This document shows positions 54,778-64,000 of a stretch of 64,000 nt of DNA, in pieces. The stretch is from Lineus longissimus (lineage: Eukaryota > Nemertea > Pilidiophora > Heteronemertea > Lineidae), in NCBI RefSeq assembly GCF_910592395.1, contig NC_088312.1, forward strand, positions 7,812,001-7,876,000, in the 5' to 3' direction. Each line of letters starts with the position of its first letter. Within the stretch, counting starts at the first letter, position 1. The translations under genes and the position numbers were made by a program. Under the pieces are notes generated by a model that saw only the letters and a program-made list of their open reading frames with translations, made no database searches and had not been told where the DNA came from.

Positions 54778-57676
54778 AAGACGCCTGAACACGGTGCACA
54801 AAGCTATATTCAAATTATCATGAAAAGCTAGTAGTACTAGTAGGTGTTTATGATAATGCAGGTCACGTCTTTTTAGTTCCAGATGGACATTTTTCTTTTG
54901 AGGTATGTGTGTAAAACTTGCCCTAGATATTTCAACTAAACGAGATTAGGATTTGAAAGTTGCAAATGTTGTTTGTTGAATGATATGTCATTTGTAATTG
55001 AATCAATTGGAAAAGACAATTCTTAATAAAGGATGTGTCACTTCCAAGTTGCTGGCCCTTTAATGCCTAGGCCCTTTGAAATCAGTAGGCCCTATGTCAT
55101 GTTTCTTACAATTGGCATAATGTCCTGAATAGGGGTTGAAACGAACATGACCATCACACCCAAAACACAAGACAAGTGACCACTGAGACAAGACACGCCC
55201 TAAACACAAGACAAGTGACCACTGAGACCATGATAACTCGGACCTGCAATACAGCTGATAAGTGTGTCCACAATTTTCCACCCAGCTTAATTGCCGCCTT
55301 TCCAAATCAAATATTCTGATTTGTTAGAATTCGGTGGATAGTGATGTTCAACGAAAGCCAATGTGATCGACCGCCTTATCTTCTGACAGGTAAACATCAA
55401 TGCAAGCTATATCTCGAGTCCTGAGATATAACAAGAATAAACAAGTCACGTGTAGTAATCATTGATAATGGTTATTATTCTTCTTCCGAATTATTCAATC
55501 TCAGATGTGCATGACACCAGACAGTAGTTCTCGTGACCAGCACCATCCCAACGTGCTATTTTATAAGATGACAGTCAGTGAACCACATACCATTTGAGAT
55601 CATATCATAAGAAACCTGCCCTGTCGAAAGTGCTTATTATCAGAACTAACCAGACAGATCAAGTGGGAATTGTCTGTCCGTGCATGTCCATGAGACAACT
55701 CGGGACAACTGTGCACTGTCCTTAGTTGTTCAACCATCCTTAACGATTTTATGGGCTTCAGCAGTCCATGAATAGAAAGTTTTGAGAATGTTTGTTAGCT
55801 AGGCGCAGACCAGTCATGCGTTTCGCCTGGTACAGAAGGTCACCGTCAGTGATTCAAACCGAAGTATTTTTTTTTCCTCCGCGATTTCGCTAATGCAGAA
55901 TTTATTGCATTGACCACTTTTGCATTCGGTTAGGTGCCTTTTTTTGCATCCAATACCTTCTGTTGGTGTTACATTTGCAAATTACCAGTGTGTTGCTCAG
56001 CTATTTCGAGATAACCAGTATTAAACAAACCAGTGAATGCAAATGGACCCTCATTGGTGGACCTTGTGTGATGAGGAATGATTATAAACATGAAATTATA
56101 CTTTTTTAGGAACATTACATGAGAGCACGTTAATACTTTTGTTACCAAAGAGCGATTTATTAATTCATTGCCCTTCAGGTATATTATGTATTTATCTTTA
56201 TTGACTGCAAATAAAGGGAAAAATTATAGAAATGCAAGAAAAGTGGTTGTCTTGTTACTTTCGAAGCAATCTTCATTGAAAAAAAATGGATTGAGTAATT
56301 ATTGCCTTGACTTAATGACCCCCTCCCCCACCCCCAAACGTTATAGTTTATGCAACAGATATGAAACGGTACCTGTTCAACAAGTTCTTCTTGTGTTTAT
56401 GGTATAGATAATGTGATGTCTTCAACATGCTCAAAATTTTTTTCGTAACTGTTTAGGCAAAGAATTTTCTTGGGCCTTCCTTAAGAGCTGTTGCTTTATA
56501 GTTCTAAAATAGGAAAAGATCTAGACGGCTTTGTTTTGAGTGCTGACTGTCTGTCAATAGTGTGCTTGACATTCACGTCCCAGATCAATTCTACATCACT
56601 CTGTGTCATTTAGGCCTACTTGCCGTAATTAGACCATTTATTTAGACCCACCAGTTCAGTGATAACATATACGCTGAATATTGTAAGAGGTCGCTAAATA
56701 GGAAAATAGTACAGTATGTTATGTGTAAATGAATCATCGTTTAACCCCTTCAAATTTCGAAATTCTCCAGTCCACCCCCCCTCCATTAGGTTTAGTCTCG
56801 TCCATCTTGTAGATAGTTGAGTGGACGGCCCCTCGATGCCCATTGAAATGACTAGATGGCAAAGTGACCTCCGAATAAACACTCTTTTTGGCCCTTTAAT
56901 TTGATTAAAATGATGAGGTTGCATCATTGCCAGAAGAGCAAGTCCTCCAAGATGTCTATACTGGTTGCCCGTGTTACAATAGGACAAGTACCCTGCAATA
57001 GGTTTTAAATAAAATTCAATAATTTTTACTTTGTTCAAAGGGCAACTTCTTTACCGAAGTAACTTGATAAATTGGTTGTCCTGGGCAAGCGGACAAGTGG
57101 GATAATCAAGCCCTGAGATGATAATGCATACATTTTACATCCACATCCCCGGTATTAAATGTGTTCTGACATCCACAGTAACATTTTTGCTGACCTGCAG
57201 TATGGCAGAACTTCATGTCATCTCAACAGATTTTTCCTAGCCGAACTATGAGGTATTAACTACTGTGCTAACCAGTGCTAATTGATTTCGCTATCATATA
57301 TCCTTTTGTTGTAATTGCACTTCATTGTCTTGATATCATGTTTATTAAGGGTAATTGTTGACTTGATATCATGTTGATCAAGGGTAATTGTTGCTTTGAA
57401 AACTTCCTTGAGTGATTGATGCCTGACTTATTGTGTTTGCAAGAAGCAAGTAAGGCATTCATATGTATATGGTTAGTGTGAAAGAAATTTTAGTCTGCCT
57501 AGAGAGTTAGTCCTGCCCTATTGTTCAATGATGGTTAAAAGTCAATCCGTCACTGTTCTGTGTCTTCTTATGCATCGATAACCTTCTGTCTTTTTTCTCT
57601 TCTGACCGCATGAATGTCTAACATGATGTTTCTCTCTCTTACTAACAAGCTGCATTCATGTCATCTAACTTGACAG
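54778..57676. other. Non-coding stretch
   Basis: No gene recognised on either strand. It includes a 2x direct repeat around 55150-55228 (AAACACAAGACAAGTGACC-like) and a 2x 30-base repeat near 57330-57390 (GATATCATGTT...GGGTAATTGTTG). It could be intron of a gene beyond the right edge. Confidence 0.4.
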
Positions 57677-57703
57677 GACCTCAAGTCACCATGAAGGTCA
57701 ATT
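57677..57703 (+). other. Candidate initiating exon with donor at 57704
   Basis: Acceptor TAACTTGACAG, then a good start context (CACCATGAAGG at about 57688) and a consensus donor AATT|GTAAGT. It encodes only Met-Lys-Val-Asn before the junction. It would be the first coding exon of a gene off the right edge. Confidence 0.3.
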
Positions 57704-57890
57704 GTAAGTACATTTCAGTCACATCCCTCAATTGTAAGTACATTTCAGTCATATCCCTCAATTGTAAGTACAATTCTGCCACATCCCTCAATTGTAAGTA
57801 GGCTACATTTCAGTCAAATCCCTCAATTGTACACTTCAGTCACATCCCTCAATTGAGAGTACATTTCAGTTGCATCTCTCAATTCCGTGA
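57699..57890. repeat. About 30-bp tandem repeat containing a splice-donor-like motif
   Basis: Five to six copies of CAATTGTAAGTACATTTCAG followed by TCACATCCCT, with several small changes. The first copy coincides with the donor of the candidate exon at 57677-57703, so the array multiplies potential donors. Confidence 0.8.
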
Positions 57891-60748
57891 AAACTGAATT
57901 ATCACATTGTATCCCCCCTCTATAGTGTGTAGACCTGTTGCAGTGTTTATCCCTTGTATATTGTCCCAATGTAATTACAGTATGCACAGGTCTCATTAGG
58001 ATTAGGAGTAAAATGTTATCGCCAAAATGCAGGTGGAATATTTCAATGGCAAAAGGTTCTTCATTTAAATTAAATCGAATATGTCACTGGTGTTGATGAC
58101 TGTAGTTCAGCCTTCGAGATGAAGTCGGAGTGGAAGTCCGATGGGTGCTAAACCTCTCAGTTGCTTTTGAAGTAGCCTCATGTCATTTTCTCTTACCGAG
58201 AATGTGAAATGATGAAAAGGTCGCTATGTTCCTCGCTTGTGAAATATGTGAGGATTAATTCTGGATAGAACTGTAATCTTTTGCCCAGATGAGGTCATGT
58301 GATGCATCCGCATCCATTCTTTGTTGAAATATGAGCAGAGGGATGAAAGACCTGTACTAATAAGTTCTCATCAGATGAGAAAAATACCATGAAGAAAAAG
58401 TATATGAAATGACTAGCTAAGCCAGTGATTATGAGCAGAACCAAATGAGAAAGCCTTGACTGACAAGTCCCTGAAAGTTTGAGATCATCTCAAAATTGCC
58501 TTGCCGTAAGAGGATGAAAAGTTTTCTTCTAAGGAGGTGGTCAGCCATTTCCCTGCTTAATTTTTCAAACTTCTGGCATCATCCAAATGTGTTTCACGAC
58601 CAGTCAGAGGACCTTCTGAGAGAGATGAAAAATTCTTCTCATAATATGGCATCAAACAATTATGAGCCTTGCCTGCCCTCCCCTCTTCACCTGTGTCGTA
58701 AAAAGTGTAGCAGAAATGCTATTCAGCTGTTGTTGATCTATTGGCGGAAGACCTTTCTCTCGATCAGAAGTTTAAATTGTTTCACTCTCCACTTGGTGTC
58801 TCTACTGTTCACATCTTGGATCATCGCAACTGTGAATGAAGCTAAAAATAATCTGATATAATTTTGATCGGTTCAGTATCTGCGATGGTATCTGTTTAAC
58901 TTGAAGTCTTATTTTTGTTAATGAAACTAATTATTCTGGGTATAGATGATTAGAAAAGTTGGGTCTATCTCAAGATATTGGGATACGGAACTGTTTTGTA
59001 CTTTCTTTAATTACTTGACCAACTCTTACAGGGTCACTGCCCACAAAAATGTACCTTCTCATGTCGTGTTCAAAGCTCTGGCACATGTCAATCAGTTCAG
59101 CTTGCGGAATGTATGGACAATAGGGTTCCATTCAGAAACTTGCATCTGGGAATTCCATAATATTGACTCTATGCGTCAATTGCATTGATATCGACTGAGG
59201 CTTGGGGAAATGATGAAGGGGCATTGTACTCCTCCTGCGAAATTCCCTTACCTGAAAATCAATGAGGTAAAGGAGGGGTAATATTGCTCCCTGTAGACAG
59301 CCTCAAAAGATAATTTGCTATGAAACAGGACCCGATCTTGTTTGGGGAGTTAGGAGACAAAGGAGGAAAAGGTCTCGGGATTAATGCGACGATGAGAGTT
59401 CCTTGTAACAGAACTAACTGATTCAAGTAATGAAGAAAGGTTGACAAGAATTAGTGCATTCGTTGAAGGAGGTTTATGATGTTGCAGCCGGTAGATCTGA
59501 TTCTGTATCAATAGTCCTAATATTACTGTCTGTTTTTGACAATAGATTGGAAGCTTTGTGGCTGATGGCCTCAGATGGTATTATAATGAAAGGCAGGGAA
59601 TTTGAGTATTAACCAGATACCCACTAAGGCCAAGCATCAAATTTTGTTGCGTGAATGCATTCCATCTTTTAGAGAGGCAAAAATAACAAGGTGGTCTACA
59701 GTATAACCCAAATAAAATAAACAAATCCTTATTCAGCTAAGTCTAGTGCTTTCCGCTCTCAATGAACTTAATAACCGAAAGTAAGTCGCATATCCCGATC
59801 ATTCTATTGGGTCAACATCAGAATCTCGTTCAGTCAGTATCTATTGATGTTACTTATGATTGTTCTGATTGATTGAATATGGATTTTGATTGATCTCTCC
59901 CATGACGTCCGATTGTATTACCGTCGCCATGGTCACCGGGGACGTATTCTTGATTTGGTTTGAGAGCAGATTGCACAGTTCTCAATGGCTATCAAGACCA
60001 GTTTTACTTTTGATAGCGTGATGGCAGCAGTTGAAGTCAGGTTTATACATTTGATGATTGGGCCTTTTGTCTGCATGTGCCATACTGTTTAGAGTTTTCT
60101 TACTTAGTGTTTGCCACATGAAATTGTCTACATGACTGGTTATGAAATATGGTAATACCGTGAAATTGTCTACATGTCTACAAATTTGCTTATTTTCAAT
60201 TAGCGATAGACTAATCGCATTTGCTGTCGAAATTTATTGGTTAATGCATGCATAATCATTAAGTCTGCGTTTGATGGTGATTTCGCCAAAGAATTAAATG
60301 CTGGCAAATATTTCGCAGTATTCAGTATGTCCTCATATATTTGCTTGGAGAACCTGTCTTTGAAGTATGATGAAGCCAGCCTGAGCTTGCAAGGCTTACC
60401 TCCTCAAAGAGGGAGGCTGATATTACCCCTCTTTCTGGTACCTGGCATTTTGGCTCTCATTACATGGCTCAGACAATTCTTTTGCGTATCAGGTGCCGAC
60501 TATAAAAACTCCAATACTCAGCTGTTTTTCGATTTTCCGTCATAAGGCTAAAATGTGTCATATATGGTTGGCAAGGTAACCATGTGAGGTTTCAAACTTT
60601 GACCTTTGTCACATATCTCGTCAAGAGAAATTTTTGCAAACCCAAACCTTTTCGAGCAGAGTATCCAACTTGCAAGAAAGAATGTATGATAATGTACTAG
60701 TGATTTCCTATACAAAGGTGGGCCCTTGCATTCTTGAAATCTATCAGT

Positions 60749-60945
60749 AAAAACAACTAATCTGGTAGTTCCAATTGCACCAACCATGAAATTAGTAAAA
60801 ATAGAAGTGAAACTTACCATTTATTAGTTGTCCCAGCTAAAAAAATTAAAAATAACCATCAAAATGGTTAGGAATTACTTGATGGTTAAAACTACTAATT
60901 TCACAGTCGGTGCAAAAGGAACTACCAGAGAAGTAAAAAATTACT
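60749..60945. repeat. Imperfect long inverted repeat
   Basis: The left arm (about 60755-60800) contains CTGGTAGTTCCAATTGCACC and GAAATTAGTA; the right arm (about 60890-60935) has their complement (GGTGCAAAAGGAACTACCAG). Separated by about 90 bases of AT-rich sequence. MITE or foldback remnant. Confidence 0.65.
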
Positions 60946-62077
60946 CTAAAATAATTATTTTTACTGATTAATTATAAAAGGGTGGTGATCATATCGTCCC
61001 CTTTAAATTTAATTAAAATGTAGCCTCTTTTGGTCACCGAGTCTTGGACCTGGTCCATACATCTTCGACGCATGAGATTGCCTCGCCGGCTGTCCAATTA
61101 TTGGCAAAAAGAGGAAAAAAATTGCGGCCACGAAAATCAATTATATACACGCGTCTTACAATCTGGTAATCATGGATTTTTCATGTCTATGTGAGGTGAG
61201 GGGTGGAAAATATCATTAGTGTTGAAGCGGGAACGGATTAACCTTCTGTGATGGAAGAGAAAAGCCCTCTAGTGGAGACATGTCTAACTACTTCTAATTA
61301 TTTTGTCTAATTAGAATTGTTCTAACTAATAAAAAAAATTGGAAAAATATATCAAGTGCTAAACAAACGTACTTTAAAACATTGGCTAATTTCTAACACC
61401 GAGTTAGAAAACATATGCGAATTTTATTACGAATTACTTCAACTGTTTTTGTGCTCAGTAATATTCTTTTTGGAAAATAAACATTTCATTAAAAGTAAAG
61501 TAAAAACAATCTATATATTTAAAAATATCCTATGATTGATCTTCAGAGATTCTCCATTAAAGCTTGAGGCATCCATTCCAACTCAAATTGGCAAGTAAGC
61601 ACAATGTATATCCTATAGAAACAGTGCTCCTTTTTCTATCTGGTTAGAGTGAAAATATACGGTAGCCATTTCAGTTTAGCTTGAACGTAAGGTCATGTAG
61701 ATGACTTGTTTGAATTTCTTCAGTTTTAGCAGATTTCTCAGTTGAGGCAAGGGTGAAAATTCTCACTGTGTATCTGATTGAAACGATTTATCATCCCATT
61801 AACTAATTGATTCCCTTACTTCCATTTCAAAGCTTCTATCAAATTCTGTGAGCGAGAGCAGTCAGGGTTTAGATCGATCTTTAAACTGATGCAAATCTGT
61901 GAATGAGCAAACATCGATTTTAAATCCAATTTCTCAATTTTGTTAGTGGCTGATGTCAGTCATGAGACAATGATCTAATTACTAATAAAATGTGAGGGTA
62001 CTCGCAGATAAACAATGCCATCATTTTGTTTGTGTTTGAGTCCTTTACTTGGGATGGGTTTTGGGAGACCAGTGTGG

Positions 62078-62330
62078 CATTGTGGTTAGAGCAATAGGTT
62101 TCTAATCAGGAGGTCATGGGTTGGTCCCTGATTGGGCATTTCTGTTCAATTTGACCTCAGTAATCAGGTCACCTCTCCATGATTTGTCCGTCCAAAGGAT
62201 GTCCTAGAGAGCAAGGTTCTCCGGAAATGGAAAAAAAATGAACGGTAAGTTCTTTTGGTGGGTACTTTACACTCTTGATTTTTATATTTTATTTTCTTGA
62301 AGAGCTTTACGTTCCTTTCCCAGCCTTATC
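62078..62330 (+). mobile_element. tRNA-derived SINE
   Basis: A-box-like TGGCATTGTGGTTAGAGC and B-box-like GGGTTGGTCCC at tRNA spacing, followed by a non-tRNA body. The tRNA-like head lacks the pairing needed for a functional tRNA gene. Boundaries are approximate. Confidence 0.55.
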
Positions 62331-62431
62331 AAGAAACTCTTCTGAAGAAACCAAGTAGTGCACATATTTGACTACACTTGGCCATTTCATGGATGGGCTA
62401 GTTGAAAGACATGCAGAGTACAGAATGTCTT

Positions 62432-62507
62432 TAGCCAAGCCTCGAACCCATGACGTTTCAATCACACATCAGCCATGCTCTTCAACTGCACCACCATGCC
62501 CTCCTGT
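62432..62507 (-). mobile_element. tRNA-derived SINE head, minus strand
   Basis: On the minus strand, GCATGGTGGTGCAGTTGAAG (A-box-like) is followed by GGGTTCGAGGC (B-box-like). It lies in inverted orientation to the SINE at 62078. Diverged. Confidence 0.45.
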
Positions 62508-64000
62508 GTATGAACCGATACCAGCAGTGTGTTAAAGGAAGTATTCATCTGGCCTATGCCTCTAATACTCCACTGCAGATACCTAGCTTGTGCTGATGTC
62601 TGAACTATGTATAATTGATTGTGATGCAGTACCAGTATCAAAGCAATGCCCAAAAAACCGTTTCCACATCTATGCCTTCGAATCGTTTATAGGTAATTAC
62701 ATTTCATATTTCGCCAAATGCTCAGACAGGACACATTGCAATCAGAATGCTGAACAGTGATGTTTTTCCATCTGGTGGAATGAGAACAATTGGCAAAAAG
62801 GATAATATCCCCATCCCCATTCTTCCCATTTAAAGAATAATAGAATTTCATGTTTCGCTGCATCCATGCCGTGTCTGAAAATAGACCTACGTACAGGATC
62901 GATTTTCTTCTGCAGCTCACAAACAAGGTTTTGTTGTCGCGTTTTTAAAAAATCCGCCAAGGTTTCTGTGAATGTGATTGGGCCCGTCTGTCTTTGCCAG
63001 TGGTTGGTGTTGAAACCACTGTTAGGCTTGGTACAAAATATGGACGAAGTTAGATATAACAGTATTAAAAGTCCTATTTCAATTTTAAGTTTGAGATGTT
63101 TTGGAATGGAAATTGACACCTTACTGTCGATATTGGTTGTATCGGGTGGAGCTGTTAGTTCATCTCCACTCTTGTGGTGTTAGGTGAGACAACCAATACC
63201 TCAAGTCAAGTATCCATTCCTAAACTAATGGCATTTGCATGCAGTATCCCCAAGGGCGTAATTTCCTGGAGACTCAAACAAACCATAATACCACATGAAT
63301 ATACATCGCCTCTTAAAATAAAAGTATTGATTATCTTGTAACAATCTTGAACAACTTTTGTACCTTTTTTAGAAACACTGAGACAAAGGAGTGATGAAAC
63401 GTTGTTAACCATCCAAGCAAATGATCTGTCATCTTAAAAAAATTACCTTACATGTTTCACCGCATTCATTCTCTAAAAATCAATGTGCCTCATATTGATT
63501 ATGAGCAAATAATAAAAAAGTGTTTTTCCAGTATAGCAAATATATCACCTGGTGGATAAATTCTGACAAGCCCTCAATTTCATATCTGACGGATCTGGTG
63601 TAATCTGACAGAATCTGACGATTTGTCACGAAATGTAGAAATGGGTATCTCATTGAATGTTTTCTTTCTTCAGGATTGGTTTTTCTCATGAACTTTTCCC
63701 CATAGGTTTGAGAGACATGAGAGAGGCAAATGAGATATCATTTATGACCATTGAGCGCTTTCTACTTATACAGTATCCAAAAATAAATGATGAAAAAAGA
63801 TTTTATGACAAAAATTTATTTTATTAACGGTGCTATCAAGAAAAAAATCACCTGGTGAAAAAATATCGGTAAGGTTTTTTCTGCTAATTAAAAATTAAGT
63901 AGAAATGTCACACGAAATGAAAAGGATAGATTGTCTCATATCTTTTTGTCTTCAGGATATTTTTCCCTGAACCTGCTAAAAAATGTTATCCATGCACCTA
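62508..64000. other. Non-coding right edge
   Basis: AT-rich sequence without recognisable exons, domains or repeats of note on either strand. Open frames of 60-125 codons here lack splice context and family similarity. Confidence 0.4.

Noticed and set aside
58496-58861. 121-codon plus-strand frame
   Set aside because: No good start context, no splice signals, no recognisable motif, and composition like the surrounding non-coding DNA.
62078-62150. Functional tRNA gene
   Set aside because: A and B boxes are recognisable but the cloverleaf stems do not pair well and the unit continues into a SINE body.

Overview
This is eukaryotic nuclear DNA from an invertebrate animal, probably a marine bilaterian. 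Genes are split by many GT-AG introns of a few hundred bases, poly(A) signals are present, and palindromic and SINE-like repeats are abundant. The gene families (otopetrin, MMS22L, PYROXD1, a kielin/chordin-like protein, a TRPV-like channel, an MPPED-type phosphoesterase) are metazoan. The phylum cannot be fixed from sequence alone; a lophotrochozoan or invertebrate deuterostome would fit.

Layout: (1) 107-1145, minus: 5' exons of an MPPED1/2-like metallophosphoesterase that runs off the left edge. (2) 1146-4430: intergenic, with a hairpin, GC-rich inverted arrays, a degenerate tandem repeat and a MITE-like element. (3) 4440-8053, minus: an otopetrin proton channel in five phase-consistent exons; an unassigned exon lies upstream. 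(4) 9624-25773, plus: a 37-exon gene for a very large secreted protein with signal peptide, VWC, EGF, Kunitz, a degenerate tyrosinase domain, pentapeptide repeats, 20 further VWC domains, and a VWD-C8-TIL tail. (5) 26147-36835, minus: MMS22L in 28 recognised exons, convergent with gene 4 with overlapping predicted 3' ends. (6) 37196-41823, plus: PYROXD1, head-to-head with MMS22L; its 3' UTR holds a 55-bp minisatellite apparently copied from around its stop codon. (7) 44474-46468, plus: a single-coding-exon TRPV-like channel. (8) 46469-64000: no gene recognised; palindromic repeats, a 0.9-kb inverted-repeat element, SINE-like units, short tandem repeats, and a few splice-bounded candidate exons that may be 5' exons of a gene beyond the right edge.

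The strongest candidate for an undescribed system is gene 4. It combines the body plan of the BMP modulators kielin/KCP and crossveinless-2/BMPER with an internal tyrosinase-like domain that has lost at least three canonical copper-ligand histidines, preceded by a Kunitz domain and followed by tandem G-[YF]-[DN]-x-x pentapeptides. Intron phase continuity from exon 3 to exon 37 argues for one gene. A second theme is local duplication of exon 3' ends together with the splice donor, seen in gene 4 (137-bp unit), in MMS22L (about 120 bp) and possibly at 57.7 kb.

Exon coordinates were derived by hand from splice consensus, reading-phase continuity and recalled family patterns. No alignment or database search was run.
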